Made by a program: the position numbers and the translations under genes
The notes under the pieces: generated by a model
Databases searched by the model: none
Seen by the model: the letters and a program-made list of their open reading frames with translations, nothing else
What the model was told of the DNA's origin: nothing
Shown here: positions 53,114-63,900 of the stretch, one piece after another
Layout: the number at the start of each line of letters is the position of its first letter
Numbering within the stretch: the stretch's first letter is position 1
Assembly: GCA_964461455.1 (NCBI GenBank)
Contig: CAYWUJ010000006.1
Location: 26,820-90,819, forward strand
Origin: UBA1413 sp964461455
GTDB taxonomy: Bacteria > Bacteroidota > Bacteroidia > Bacteroidales > Prolixibacteraceae
Length of the DNA: 64,000 nt
Reading direction: 5' to 3'

Positions 53114-54532
53114 ATGCTCACGAAAGTTTCAAAAATAACGGATATTCCGGAAAATAGTTCTCTGGCGCTACTCTTTAGTGACTGGGACCAGCTTCCTGTT
53201 GCACTGACGGCCGATGAGAAGGCCCGCTGGGAGAGGCAGCCGGCGAAGACAGAAGTTCTGCTGCTGCACCGGCTGCCGCGCTTCATTTTTCTGTTCCGGG
53301 TCGATGCTTCCAAAGGTGAAGCGGCCCTGAAGGAGAGCTGCCGTAAGGCCGGTGCCGCCTGGATGGATGCCGTCAAACAGGAAAAACAGGAAAACGTAGC
53401 CATCGTCGGACTTACCGCTCCCGGAAACACCCTGGCATTTACTGAGGGATTCCTGTTGGCGGGCTACTCCTTTTCGCGCTACAAGAAGGAAAAGGAGGAT
53501 TTCAGTCCCCGGGAGGCCGGGGTGGCCGACCCCGGGGTAACCCCTGAAGAACTCGCGGAACTGGAAATCGTTACGGCGAGTGTCTTCTGGGCACGGGATC
53601 TGGTCAATGAGCCCCTGTCACAGATGACGGCGGTGGACCTGGGAGAGGCGGTAAGGTGTGAGGCTGCCGCGGCCGGGGTGACCACCGAGGTGTTCAACAA
53701 GCAGAAAATCGAAGCCCTCAGGATGGGAGGGCTTCTGGCCGTCAACCGGGGAAGCGTGGACCCTCCCACTTTTACGGTTATGGAATATAAACCCGTGGGC
53801 CATACCAATGAGAAGCCTGTGGTGCTGGTGGGCAAAGGGGTTGTATTTGACACGGGGGGCCTCAGCCTGAAGCCTACTCCCCGTTCTATGGATTACATGA
53901 AAAGCGACATGGCGGGAGCCGCTGCCATAGCGGCATCCATCATCGCCGCGGCACGCGCCGGGCTCCCCCTTCACCTGATAGGCCTGATCCCCGCCACCGA
54001 TAACCGTCCCGACGGCAATGCCATCACCCCGGGAGAGGTAATCACCATGTATGACGGCACCACCGTGGAGGTCCTGAATACCGACGCCGAAGGACGCCTT
54101 CTCCTGGCCGATGCCCTGAGCTACGCCCGCCAATACGACCCCATGCTGGTCATCGATGTGGCCACCCTCACCGGAGGAGCCGTCATCATCGCGGGAACCC
54201 AGGGGATTTGCGCCATGTCGGAGAGTCCCCTTTTTATGCAGCAACTCAGGGAATCAGGCGAAGACGTCTATGAAAGAATCGTGGAACTCCCCCTCTGGGA
54301 GGAGTTCGCCCAATCACTGAAGTCTGATATCGCCGACCTCTCTAACGTGGGAGGCCGGGAAGGCCAGACCATCACAGCCGCAAAATTTCTCCAGCACTTC
54401 ACCGCATACCCATGGATACACCTCGACATTGCAGGCCCCTCCTTCCTCTTTGAACGTGACGCATACCGCCCCAAAGGAGCAACAGGAAACGCCGTCCGAC
54501 TCCTTTACCACTTCTTGAAAAAATGTAAATAA
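53114..54532 (+). CDS. Leucyl aminopeptidase family protein (M17)
   Basis: 472 residues from ATG 53114, preceded by CAGGAACC. The N-terminal domain (1-150) is variable. The catalytic domain shows VGKGVVFDTGGLSLKP (K241) and the M17 signature N322-TDAEGRL, with DMAGAAA and the terminal HLDIAGPSF. It removes N-terminal residues from peptides in the cytoplasm using two metal ions. It is slightly shorter than E. coli PepA (503). The gene symbol is left open because PepA and PepB types are hard to separate by eye. Confidence 0.93.
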   Translation: MLTKVSKITDIPENSSLALLFSDWDQLPVALTADEKARWERQPAKTEVLLLHRLPRFIFLFRVDASKGEAALKESCRKAGAAWMDAVKQEKQENVAIVGLTAPGNTLAFTEGFLLAGYSFSRYKKEKEDFSPREAGVADPGVTPEELAELEIVTASVFWARDLVNEPLSQMTAVDLGEAVRCEAAAAGVTTEVFNKQKIEALRMGGLLAVNRGSVDPPTFTVMEYKPVGHTNEKPVVLVGKGVVFDTGGLSLKPTPRSMDYMKSDMAGAAAIAASIIAAARAGLPLHLIGLIPATDNRPDGNAITPGEVITMYDGTTVEVLNTDAEGRLLLADALSYARQYDPMLVIDVATLTGGAVIIAGTQGICAMSESPLFMQQLRESGEDVYERIVELPLWEEFAQSLKSDIADLSNVGGREGQTITAAKFLQHFTAYPWIHLDIAGPSFLFERDAYRPKGATGNAVRLLYHFLKKCK

Positions 54533-54545
54533 AAGCGTAAATTTG
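54515..54545 (+). promoter_or_regulatory. Promoter of pdxA-ruvA-sprA
   Basis: TTG at 54515-54517, a 20-base spacer and TAAATTTG at 54538-54545. It begins inside the end of the aminopeptidase gene and leaves a leader of about 33 bases before pdxA. Confidence 0.65.
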
Positions 54546-54584
54546 CCCGCTCTGCACGAGAAAAATATCTAATTATCAGCAATT

Positions 54585-55685
54585 ATGGTTTACAATTCAA
54601 AAATAAAGGTGGGCATTACCCACGGCGATATCAACGGCATTGGCTATGAAGTGATTATCAAAACCCTGATGGAGCCCAGGATCCTTGAGATGTGCACACC
54701 CGTTATTTACGGCTCCGCCAAGGTGGCGGCCTACCACCGCAAGGCGCTGAACGTGGAGAACCTCAGTTTTAACCATGTACGTAATCCCCAGGAGGCTTCC
54801 CTGAACAAGGCGAACATTATCAACTGTATTGATGAAAATATCAGGGTGGAACTGGGCAAGTCGACACCTTCGGCAGGAGAGTCATCGCTGATGGCTCTGG
54901 AGAGGGCCGTAGACGATATCCAAAAGGGACACATCGATGTTTTGGTGACTGCCCCCATTAACAAATACAATATCCAGAGCAGCCAGTTTGCCTTTCCCGG
55001 CCATACCGAGTACCTGGCCCAGGAGTTCAAGGCCGACGATGTGGTAATGATGATGGTGAGCGAGAACCTTAGGGTGGGGGTCGTCACGGGGCATATTCCC
55101 CTGGCCGATGTTCCGCGGCAGATCACCCGCAAGAAGATCCTCTCCAGGATCAGGGTCATCCACCGCAGCCTGCTGGAAGATTTTCAGATCACCAACCCGC
55201 GCATTGCCGTGCTGGGCATCAATCCCCATGCCGGCGACACCGGCCTTATCGGCAAGGAGGAACAGGAAATCATCATACCGGCGCTGGAACAGGCCCGTAA
55301 TGAAGGGATCACCGCCATGGGACCCTATCCCTCCGACGGATTCTGGGGTTCAGGGAACTATGCCCGCTTCGACGCCATTCTGGCCATGTACCACGATCAG
55401 GGATTGATACCCTTCAAACTGATCTCGTTTGAGAGAGGAGTCAACTATACCGCAGGCCTCCCGGTGGTGAGAACCTCCCCGGCCCATGGCACCGCCTACG
55501 ACATCGCCGGCGAAGATAAAGCCTCCCCCGACTCCTTCAGGGAAGCCCTCTACCTGGCCATCGACATTTATAAAAACCGCCAGATATACAAGGAGATCGC
55601 CCGCGATCCCCTCAAAAAATTCGACATCAACCCCAACCAGGTCGACGAAAACATCGAACTCGGCGAAAGCGAAGATACACTCTGA
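54585..55685 (+). CDS. pdxA: 4-hydroxythreonine-4-phosphate dehydrogenase
   Basis: 366 residues from ATG 54585. It oxidises 4-phosphohydroxy-threonine in pyridoxal phosphate synthesis (DXP-dependent route). Signatures are VGITHGDINGIGYEVI at the start, the metal-binding FPGHTEYLA, INPHAGD, MYHDQGLIPFK and the final VRTSPAHGTAYDIAG. Length is slightly above the family mean of 330. Ten bases separate it from ruvA, so they share a transcript. Confidence 0.96.
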   Translation: MVYNSKIKVGITHGDINGIGYEVIIKTLMEPRILEMCTPVIYGSAKVAAYHRKALNVENLSFNHVRNPQEASLNKANIINCIDENIRVELGKSTPSAGESSLMALERAVDDIQKGHIDVLVTAPINKYNIQSSQFAFPGHTEYLAQEFKADDVVMMMVSENLRVGVVTGHIPLADVPRQITRKKILSRIRVIHRSLLEDFQITNPRIAVLGINPHAGDTGLIGKEEQEIIIPALEQARNEGITAMGPYPSDGFWGSGNYARFDAILAMYHDQGLIPFKLISFERGVNYTAGLPVVRTSPAHGTAYDIAGEDKASPDSFREALYLAIDIYKNRQIYKEIARDPLKKFDINPNQVDENIELGESEDTL

Positions 55686-55695
55686 ACCATAAGCC

Positions 55696-56277
55696 ATGTA
55701 TGAATTCATAGAGGGGGAAATTACAGAATTAAACCCGGCATTTGCGGTACTCAGGACAGGAGGGATAGGCTACCTCCTTCATATTTCCCTGAATACCTAT
55801 TCGGCCCTTAACGGGAAAAAGGAGGTCCGCATATACACCCATTTCATCGTCAGGGAAGATGCCCACCTTTTGTATGGGTTTGCCGGGAAACCGGAAAGGG
55901 AACTCTTCAGGAGCCTCCTTTCGGTCAATGGTGTGGGTGCAGCCACCGCCCTGATGATGCTTTCCTCGCTCTCCCCCGACGAGGTCATAGCCGCCATCGC
56001 CGCCGAAAATGTCACGCTTCTCAAGTCGGTCAAGGGCATAGGAATCAAAACGGCACAAAGGATCATCATCGACCTCAAGGATAAGCTGGCCAAAGTCGCT
56101 CCGTCAGAACAAATTTTAATCCCGGGAGACAATACCACCCGTAACGAAGCGTTATCAGCATTGGTAATGCTAGGTTTCGGCAGGAAAGAGGCAGAAACGG
56201 CACTGGCCAGGGTGTGCCGGGAAAACCCGGACGCCGGCGTGGAGACCATGATCAAGCTTACACTAAAAAGGTTATAA
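55696..56277 (+). CDS. ruvA: Holliday junction helicase subunit RuvA
   Basis: 193 residues from ATG 55696. An OB-fold domain (1-63, MYEFIEGEITELNPAFAVL) is followed by two helix-hairpin-helix motifs (LLSVNGVGAATALMML and LKSVKGIGIKTAQRII). A flexible C-terminal domain (about 148-193, RNEALSALVMLGFGRKEAET) contacts RuvB. Its tetramer holds four-way junctions for branch migration. It is followed by sprA eight bases later, a pairing common in Bacteroidota. Confidence 0.97.
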   Translation: MYEFIEGEITELNPAFAVLRTGGIGYLLHISLNTYSALNGKKEVRIYTHFIVREDAHLLYGFAGKPERELFRSLLSVNGVGAATALMMLSSLSPDEVIAAIAAENVTLLKSVKGIGIKTAQRIIIDLKDKLAKVAPSEQILIPGDNTTRNEALSALVMLGFGRKEAETALARVCRENPDAGVETMIKLTLKRL

Positions 56278-56285
56278 CGAGTTGG

Positions 56286-59200
56286 ATGAGATTGCACAAG
56301 ATCGTCAAAAACATACTGCTGCTCACTGTATTAGTTATCTTCTATACCCTCACCGGAGGGGTAGGGTCCAGGGCCGAGGTCAACCCCCGCACTTCTTTCC
56401 GGGCTCCTGTTGAGATGATTGCTGCTGCCGACACCCTTGGCGGCGATAGCATCCTTCCCTTTCCTTTCCGCGACCAGCCGGCTTTTGGCCATCCCGACAA
56501 TCCCGATACCGCCTCCCTCTTCCTCAAAAAACCGGAAAACATAGACCGTCAGGTGGAATACGACCCGGTGACCGGCCAGTATGTCTTTTACGAAAAGGTG
56601 GGCAGCCTCAACTACCGGCTGCCCCAGAGCATGTCGCTCAAAGATTACATCGACTACGACTTCCGCAAGTCGGTCAATGACTACTGGCGCCAACGCCAGA
56701 ATCTCTCGGAAATGGAAAAGACAGGCTCCCTGATCCCGGGGCTGACCATCCAGAGTGAGGCTTTCAACATGATCTTCGGGGGCAACACCATCAATATCAA
56801 ACCCCAGGGTTACGTGGAGGTGAGTTTCGGCTACCAGATGAATGAGACCGACAACCCCGCCATCCCCGAAAGGCTTCGCAAGGTACCCACCTTTGACTTC
56901 GACCAGAAAATCCAGATGAACGTCATGGGCCAGATCGGCACCAAGATGAACATGCGGGTCAATTACAACACCGAGGCGACCTTTGACTACGAGAACAAAA
57001 TGAACCTCGAGTATACCGGCGAGGAGGATGAGATCATCAAAAGGATAGAAGCCGGAAATGTCTCCCTGCCCCTCAACGGGTCGCTGATCACCGGAGCCTC
57101 CAACCTGTTCGGGGTGAAAGCCGAAATGCAGTTCGGAAAGCTGACCCTGACCACCCTCTTCTCGCAGCATAAAGGGGAAACCAAAACCGTGGAAACGGAA
57201 GGAGGAGCCCAGGTGACCAATTTTGAAATTTCGGCCACCGAATACGACGCCAACCGTCATTTTTTCCTCTCCCACTATTTCCGTGACCACTACGATGAGT
57301 CGCTGCGCTCCCTTCCGGTCATCAGGTCGGGGGTGACCATCAACAAAATAGAGGTGTGGGTAACCAACAAATCGGGGAACTTCACCGAATCGAGGAATAT
57401 CCTGGCCCTTCAGGACCTCGGCGAACACGACCCCCACATTTACAATCCCGTGGTGGCGTTCCAGCAAACCCCGGGCCAGCCATGGCCCGCAAGCCTCTAC
57501 CCCAACAACGGGGCCAACGGGATATACGGAGAAATGTCCACCACCTACGGCGACATCAGAAACATGCAGTCGATCACCCCGGTGATGGCCCAGTTCGGCA
57601 ACGACTTCATGGGAGGCCGCGACTTCGAAAAAATAGAACAGGCGCGTAAACTCACCGAATCAGAATATACCGTCAACCAGAAACTGGGATATATCTCCCT
57701 CAATAACGCCCTGAACAACGACGAAATCCTCGCCGTAGCCTTTAATTACACCGTCAACGGACAGGTGTACCAGGTCGGCGAGTTCTCCACCGACGGTATT
57801 GACGCCCCACAAACGCTGATCCTCAAGCTGATCAAGGGCACCAACCTCTCCCCCGGCATTCCCACCTGGGACCTGATGATGAAAAACGTCTACAACCTGA
57901 ACGCCTACCAGCTCACCAGCAGCGATTTCATCCTCAACGTGGTCTACATGAATGACTCCACAGGGACCTATATCAACTATATCCCGGCAGGAAGGATCAG
58001 GGGGCACATCCTGCTGAATGTCCTGAACCTCGACAAACTCAACAAACAGCAGGACCCATACCGTGACGGGGTGTTTGACTATATCGAGGGAATCACGGTC
58101 AACTCTTCCACGGGAAGGATCATTTTTCCCGTGCTGGAACCCTTTGGCAGTCACCTGGCCGATTCCCTCCAGGATGCCCAGCTTATCGAAACATATACCT
58201 ACCAGTCGCTCTACGATTCCACCCGCACCATTGCCGAACAGGATGCCGAACACAACAAGTTCAGGCTCACGGGAAGCTACAAGGGATCTTCGAGTTCCGA
58301 TATCATGGTGGGCTCCTTCAACCTGGCCCAGGGGTCGGTGAAGGTGACGGCAGGAGGACGTGAGCTGGTGGAAAATGTGGATTATACCGTCGATTACACG
58401 CTGGGAAGGGTCACGGTGATCAACCCCGGCCTTTTGGAGGCGGGAACCCCCATCCAGGTATCTACCGAAAGTGAGGATCTCTTCTCGATGCAGCGGAAGA
58501 GCCTTCTGGGGGCCCATGCCAACTATGCCTTTTCCGACCGTTTCAACCTGGGAGCCACCGCCCTGTATATGCAGGAGAGACCGCTGACCCAAAAGGTAGA
58601 CTATGGCATGGATCCCATCTCCAACCTGATGCTGGGCTTCGATGCCCGCTTTTCCACGGAAAGCCAGCTCCTGACCAAAGCCATCGACAAACTCCCCTTT
58701 ATCAGCACCAAAGCTCCTTCGGCCATTGACTTCGAGGCGGAATTCGCCCAACTGGTCCCCGGCCACTCCCGGGTCATCGAAAAGAGCGGAAATGCCTATG
58801 TCGACGACTTCGAAGGCACCAAAACCTCCATTGACCTGAAAGTCCGCCAGTCATGGGTCCTGGCCACCACACCCCAGCACCAGCCCCTCTTCCCCGAGGG
58901 TAACCTGGCCAACCAGAGAGAATACGGCTTCAACAGGGCCCTCCTTTCGTGGTATATCATCGACCCCCTCTTCTTGCGCAGCAGCACCCTCACCCCGGGA
59001 CATATCAAAAACGACAAGGACCAGCAGTCAGACCACCTGGTGCGTGAAGTCTTCGAAAAGGAGATCTTCCCGGCCAAAGAATCACCGGTGGGAACACCCA
59101 CCAACATATCGATGTTTGACCTGGCCTTTTACCCCGCAGAAAAAGGACCCTATAACTTCGACACCCGTCCGTCGCTCTATTCTGCAGGGATGACTGCCGA

Positions 59201-62200
59201 CGGAACCCTGCGCGACCCGGCATCACGATGGGGCGGCATCATGCGCAAAATAGAAAACAGCGACTTCGAAACCGCCAATATCGAATTCATCGAGTTCTGG
59301 ATGATGGACCCCTTTGTGAATGACTCCACAGGGCTGACTTCAGGAGGAGACCTTTACTTCAACCTGGGGGATATTTCGGAAGATATCCTGCGCGACGGCC
59401 GTAAGTCGTTCGAAAACGGACTTCCCACCACCGGCCAGATCACCAACATCGACAGCACAGTGTGGGGAAGGGTCTCCACCCAGCAGATGCTCGTCAACGC
59501 CTTCGACAATAACCCGGGATCGCGGCAGTACCAGGACCTGGGAATGGACGGACTCAACGACGAAGACGAACAGAGCTTCTTCAACGATTACCTCGAAGAA
59601 CTCAGGAATGTCGTCTCCCCGGAGGTCTTCAACGAAATTTCAGGAGACCCCGCAAATGATAACTATCACTATTACAGGGGCGCCGACTACGACGATCAGC
59701 AACTCTCCATCCTTGAAAGGTATAAACGCTACAGCGGCACCCAGGGCAACTCCCCGACCACCGAAATGTCGCCCGAACCCTATCCTACCTCAGCCACCAC
59801 CCTTCCCGACATGGAGGATATCAACAATGACAACACCCTCAACGAATACGAGCGCTATTACCAGTACCGGGTAAGCCTGCGCAGGGAAGATATGGAGCTG
59901 GGAAAGAATTACATCAACGACATCAAGCAGAGCCGGGTGCAGCTGAAAAACGGAACCATCGGCGAGGTGAAATGGTACCAGTTCAAGATTCCCGTCAGGG
60001 AATACGACGACGTCTTGGGCAACATCTCCGATTTCAAGTCGATCCGTTTCATGAGGATGTTCATGAACGGTTTCGAAGATCCTGTGGTTCTGCGTTTTGC
60101 CACCCTTGACCTGGTGAGGGCCGACTGGCGCCGGTATACCCGCACCCTGACCGAAGAACCGGAAATCCCCGCATCGGTCAATGCCGCCTTTGACATTTCA
60201 GCCGTCAATATCGAGGAGAACGGCAGCAAGTCACCCGTCAACTATATCCTGCCTCCCGGCATCGACCGGGTGATCGACCCTGCCAATCCGCAACTGCGGC
60301 AACTGAACGAACAGTCAATGGTCATGAAGGTCACCGGACTGGAACAGGGCGACGCCCGTGCCGCCTACAAGAGCCTCTACATGGACTTCCGCCGTTATAA
60401 AAGGCTGAAAATGGAAGTCCACGCAGAAGCCCTGGAAGGCGAATCCCTGAAAGACGACGACCTGGTCTTCTTCATCAGGATGGGATCGGACTACAACTAC
60501 AACTACTACGAGTATGAGATACCGCTGAAGCTGACCCCTGAAGGCCGCTACAACGGGGAGATCGAAGCCGACCGTTATGAGGTATGGCCCGACGCCAACC
60601 GCCTCGACGTGCCCCTGGAGCTTTTCACCAATGCCAAACTCGACAGGGATGCCGAAATGCGCAAGGCAGGATCACGCCTGAGAATTCAGGATGTCTACGA
60701 ACAGTTCCACAGGGGGTGGAACGACAATAAAAACCTGGTTAAGGTGAAGGGTTCCCCCAACCTGGGGAATGTACAGGTGATGATGATGGGGATCCGCCAC
60801 AAAAAAAGAGACATCAACACCGGACCCAAATCAGTGGAGGTGTGGGTCAACGAATTGCGTCTCTCGGAATTTGACGAAAAGGGCGGATGGGCGGCCAATG
60901 CCCGTATGACGGCACGCCTGGCCGACCTGGGAACCGTGACCATGGCCGGAAGACACCGTTCCATGGGCTTCGGAAGCATCGAGCAGAATGTCAACCAGAG
61001 AAGCATCGACAACCTCACCGAATACGACATCGCCTCATCCATCGACCTGGGCCGTTTCTTCCCCAGGGAGGCCGGCGTCAACATTCCCCTCTATTATGGC
61101 TATTCGAAGAGCATGTCAGAGCCGAAATACGACCCCACCAACCCCGACATAGAACTCAAAACAAGCCTCGACCGCACCGAAACACGCCATGAACGCGACT
61201 CCCTGCGCAATATCGCCCAGGACCTGGTGGTGCGCAAAAGCCTCAACTTCACCAACATCAGGGTGGATCCCCAACAGGAAACCCCCAAACCTGCCAGGCT
61301 ATGGAGCCCCGGGAACTTCTCGGTGACCTACTCCTATAATGAGATCTTCAAACGGAATATCAACACCGAATATAACGTCGACAAGATCTACCGGGGTATG
61401 TTTTCCTATAACTTCAACACCCGCCCTGAACTGTGGAGCCCCCTCTCCAAGGTGAAATTCCTCCAGAAAGGGCCCCTGAAGCTCCTCGGCGACTTCAACC
61501 TCTATCCCCTGCCGACACAGCTCTCGTTCCGCACCGACCTCTACCGCCGCTATAATGAAGTGCAGGCACGCAATATCACCAATCCGGGACTTATCCTGCC
61601 CACGACCTTCGAAAAGGACTTCCTCTGGAACCGCAATTTCGACCTGGTCTATGACATCACGCGTAACCTGAAGGCCGATTTTTCATCACGGGGCACCTCG
61701 CGCATCGATGAACCCGAAGGACGTTTTAACCGCCGCGACGACGACTATGAATGGAAACGCGACTCCGTGGTGGCCAACCTGATGGCCATGGGAAGACCGG
61801 TTCTTTACAACCACGATGTCAACATCACCTATACGGTGCCGCTGAACCGTTTTAAGGCCCTTAACTTCATGAATCTCACCGGCCGCTACATGGGATCCTA
61901 CAACTGGCAGGCGGGACCTGTCACCGCCGATACCATCAGGCTCGGCAATATCATCCAGAATTCCCAGAACCTCACCCTCACCGGGAATGTCAGTCTGACC
62001 TCTCTCTACAACATGGTACCCTACCTGAAAAATCTGGAAACCAAATTCCAGAATACCGGGCGGAGCCGCTACGGAGGGTCTGGCGGGCGTACGACGACCC
62101 AGGGTTCTTCCTCCTCAAGCCGCAGGGCCCAGCAGCAGGCGACCCCGCGCCCTGAAGTCAGGGAAGCTCCCGTTTTCAACCAGGCCAATGTGAAGCTGAC

Positions 62201-63836
62201 TCGCGGGGAACCGGTGACCATCAGCCACAAACTGGGAGTAAAGGAGGTCACCCTGAAGGTCACGGAAAACGGAAAAGTCATCAGCGGAAAAACGCGGAAA
62301 CTGGACCGTGAGAATGTGGAGTTCACCCCTGCCGACAGTGCCCTGGCGGCGAATGTCGTGGTCACCGGAAAAGTGGAAAAGGACATTCTGCGGGAGATCC
62401 TTGACGTCACCCTGCGCATGGCCACGGGGATCCGCAATGTCTCGGTCAACTACAGCCTCTCGGGAGGCTCGGTGATGCCGGGTTATCTTCCCGAGCCGGC
62501 CTTCCTGGGCGGAGGTATGTACACCCCCGACCAGAATCTCTTTGGCCGTTCCCTGGGAAGCAGCTACTCCCCGGGACTCCCCTTCATGCTGGGATGGCAG
62601 GACCGACAGTTCGCCCGCAGTGCCGGAGAAAGAGGATGGCTGACCACCGACCCTGTGCTGAACACCCCCTTCCAGTTCACCAGCAACGAACGCATTACGG
62701 TACGTGCCGACATAGAGCCCCTCCCCGACCTGCGCATCGACGTGAACGCCGACCGCTCCCGCGCCCGGAACATCAGCGAATTCTATAACTACGACCCGGT
62801 CAACAGCCGCTTCAATGCCGATAACTTCACCGAAAGAGGAAACTTCAGCATGACCGTGCTCACCTGGGGTACCGCCTTCTTCGCCATCGGCAGGGAGGAG
62901 GTCCACCAATCCGAATCCTTTGAAAAACTGAAAGACTACCGCATCATCATTGCCCGGCGTCTGGCCGCACGGCGCCCCGCCGGCAACGGCTATGACCCCG
63001 GATATATCAACCCGGAAACAGGATTCCCCGATGGCTATGGCCCCACTTCCGCAGAAGTGCTGGTCCCCGCATTCCTGGCAGCCTACCAGGGTGCCGACCC
63101 CCACAAGGTCTCCCTGAACATGTTCCCCTCCATCAAGTACATCCGTCCCAACTGGAGAGTCCAGTACGAAGGCATGGTCTCCAAAATCCCCGCCTTCAAC
63201 AAGGTGATGAAAACCATGGCCTTCACCCACTCCTACCGCTCCAGCTATACCGTGGGCTCCTTCCTCACCAACCTGAACTACATGGCCGGGGAAGACGGCT
63301 TCAGCTACGCCCGCGATATCCAGAATAACTTCCTGCCGGCTTACGATTTCAACGCGGTGAGTGTCAACGAGAGCTTCAGCCCCCTGATCAATATGGACAT
63401 TACCTGGATCAACGACCTCACCACCCGCGGGGAAATAAAAAGAACCCGCTCCATGGGCCTCTCCTTCGCCAACAACCAGCTGACCGAAGTGCTCAGCAAC
63501 GAATACATCGTGGGCCTCGGATACCGCTTTACCCGCATGGACCTGATCCTGAAAACCAAAAATTCACAGCAGTCCTATTCCAACGACCTCACCCTGCGTG
63601 CCGACCTCTCCTTCCGGAAAAACAAAACGGTGCTGAGGAAACTCGTCGAAGACACCGACCAGCTGACAGCCGGCATGAATGCCATCACGATCAAAACCAC
63701 CGCCGACTATATGCTCAGCGACAGGTTCCAGCTCAGGGTCTATTACGACAGAATCATCAACCAGCCTTTCGTGGGCTCTTTCGACACCTCCAATACCAAC
63801 TTCGGGGTGAGTTTCCGCTTTACCCTGACCGAGTAG
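56286..63836 (+). CDS. sprA: T9SS outer-membrane translocon SprA (Sov)
   Basis: 2516 residues from ATG 56286 (MRLHKIVKNILLL). An in-frame ATG at 56214 overlaps ruvA and is not preferred. A signal peptide ends near residue 35. The size, the repeated beta-strand pattern ending in a C-terminal aromatic strand (FGVSFRFTLTE), and blocks such as YVDDFEGTKTSIDL and VWVNELRLSEFDEKGGWA mark the giant single-chain barrel that carries type IX cargo across the outer membrane. A Ser/Arg/Gln-rich low-complexity insert lies near residues 1930-1970. It should secrete the two sorting-domain proteins in this window. It is the last complete gene of the pdxA-ruvA-sprA unit. Confidence 0.96.
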   Translation: MRLHKIVKNILLLTVLVIFYTLTGGVGSRAEVNPRTSFRAPVEMIAAADTLGGDSILPFPFRDQPAFGHPDNPDTASLFLKKPENIDRQVEYDPVTGQYVFYEKVGSLNYRLPQSMSLKDYIDYDFRKSVNDYWRQRQNLSEMEKTGSLIPGLTIQSEAFNMIFGGNTINIKPQGYVEVSFGYQMNETDNPAIPERLRKVPTFDFDQKIQMNVMGQIGTKMNMRVNYNTEATFDYENKMNLEYTGEEDEIIKRIEAGNVSLPLNGSLITGASNLFGVKAEMQFGKLTLTTLFSQHKGETKTVETEGGAQVTNFEISATEYDANRHFFLSHYFRDHYDESLRSLPVIRSGVTINKIEVWVTNKSGNFTESRNILALQDLGEHDPHIYNPVVAFQQTPGQPWPASLYPNNGANGIYGEMSTTYGDIRNMQSITPVMAQFGNDFMGGRDFEKIEQARKLTESEYTVNQKLGYISLNNALNNDEILAVAFNYTVNGQVYQVGEFSTDGIDAPQTLILKLIKGTNLSPGIPTWDLMMKNVYNLNAYQLTSSDFILNVVYMNDSTGTYINYIPAGRIRGHILLNVLNLDKLNKQQDPYRDGVFDYIEGITVNSSTGRIIFPVLEPFGSHLADSLQDAQLIETYTYQSLYDSTRTIAEQDAEHNKFRLTGSYKGSSSSDIMVGSFNLAQGSVKVTAGGRELVENVDYTVDYTLGRVTVINPGLLEAGTPIQVSTESEDLFSMQRKSLLGAHANYAFSDRFNLGATALYMQERPLTQKVDYGMDPISNLMLGFDARFSTESQLLTKAIDKLPFISTKAPSAIDFEAEFAQLVPGHSRVIEKSGNAYVDDFEGTKTSIDLKVRQSWVLATTPQHQPLFPEGNLANQREYGFNRALLSWYIIDPLFLRSSTLTPGHIKNDKDQQSDHLVREVFEKEIFPAKESPVGTPTNISMFDLAFYPAEKGPYNFDTRPSLYSAGMTADGTLRDPASRWGGIMRKIENSDFETANIEFIEFWMMDPFVNDSTGLTSGGDLYFNLGDISEDILRDGRKSFENGLPTTGQITNIDSTVWGRVSTQQMLVNAFDNNPGSRQYQDLGMDGLNDEDEQSFFNDYLEELRNVVSPEVFNEISGDPANDNYHYYRGADYDDQQLSILERYKRYSGTQGNSPTTEMSPEPYPTSATTLPDMEDINNDNTLNEYERYYQYRVSLRREDMELGKNYINDIKQSRVQLKNGTIGEVKWYQFKIPVREYDDVLGNISDFKSIRFMRMFMNGFEDPVVLRFATLDLVRADWRRYTRTLTEEPEIPASVNAAFDISAVNIEENGSKSPVNYILPPGIDRVIDPANPQLRQLNEQSMVMKVTGLEQGDARAAYKSLYMDFRRYKRLKMEVHAEALEGESLKDDDLVFFIRMGSDYNYNYYEYEIPLKLTPEGRYNGEIEADRYEVWPDANRLDVPLELFTNAKLDRDAEMRKAGSRLRIQDVYEQFHRGWNDNKNLVKVKGSPNLGNVQVMMMGIRHKKRDINTGPKSVEVWVNELRLSEFDEKGGWAANARMTARLADLGTVTMAGRHRSMGFGSIEQNVNQRSIDNLTEYDIASSIDLGRFFPREAGVNIPLYYGYSKSMSEPKYDPTNPDIELKTSLDRTETRHERDSLRNIAQDLVVRKSLNFTNIRVDPQQETPKPARLWSPGNFSVTYSYNEIFKRNINTEYNVDKIYRGMFSYNFNTRPELWSPLSKVKFLQKGPLKLLGDFNLYPLPTQLSFRTDLYRRYNEVQARNITNPGLILPTTFEKDFLWNRNFDLVYDITRNLKADFSSRGTSRIDEPEGRFNRRDDDYEWKRDSVVANLMAMGRPVLYNHDVNITYTVPLNRFKALNFMNLTGRYMGSYNWQAGPVTADTIRLGNIIQNSQNLTLTGNVSLTSLYNMVPYLKNLETKFQNTGRSRYGGSGGRTTTQGSSSSSRRAQQQATPRPEVREAPVFNQANVKLTRGEPVTISHKLGVKEVTLKVTENGKVISGKTRKLDRENVEFTPADSALAANVVVTGKVEKDILREILDVTLRMATGIRNVSVNYSLSGGSVMPGYLPEPAFLGGGMYTPDQNLFGRSLGSSYSPGLPFMLGWQDRQFARSAGERGWLTTDPVLNTPFQFTSNERITVRADIEPLPDLRIDVNADRSRARNISEFYNYDPVNSRFNADNFTERGNFSMTVLTWGTAFFAIGREEVHQSESFEKLKDYRIIIARRLAARRPAGNGYDPGYINPETGFPDGYGPTSAEVLVPAFLAAYQGADPHKVSLNMFPSIKYIRPNWRVQYEGMVSKIPAFNKVMKTMAFTHSYRSSYTVGSFLTNLNYMAGEDGFSYARDIQNNFLPAYDFNAVSVNESFSPLINMDITWINDLTTRGEIKRTRSMGLSFANNQLTEVLSNEYIVGLGYRFTRMDLILKTKNSQQSYSNDLTLRADLSFRKNKTVLRKLVEDTDQLTAGMNAITIKTTADYMLSDRFQLRVYYDRIINQPFVGSFDTSNTNFGVSFRFTLTE

Positions 63837-63900
63837 ACCAGGTAAAACGAGCCCCCCGGAACTTCTCCCCGGCTTTTTCCGTATGAAACATCATAACGAC

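Noticed and set aside
57660..58766. Long minus-strand frames inside sprA (also 56331-57467 and 62115-63230)
   Set aside because: sprA is continuous over 7.5 kb with recognisable family blocks; the antisense frames reflect high GC at third positions.
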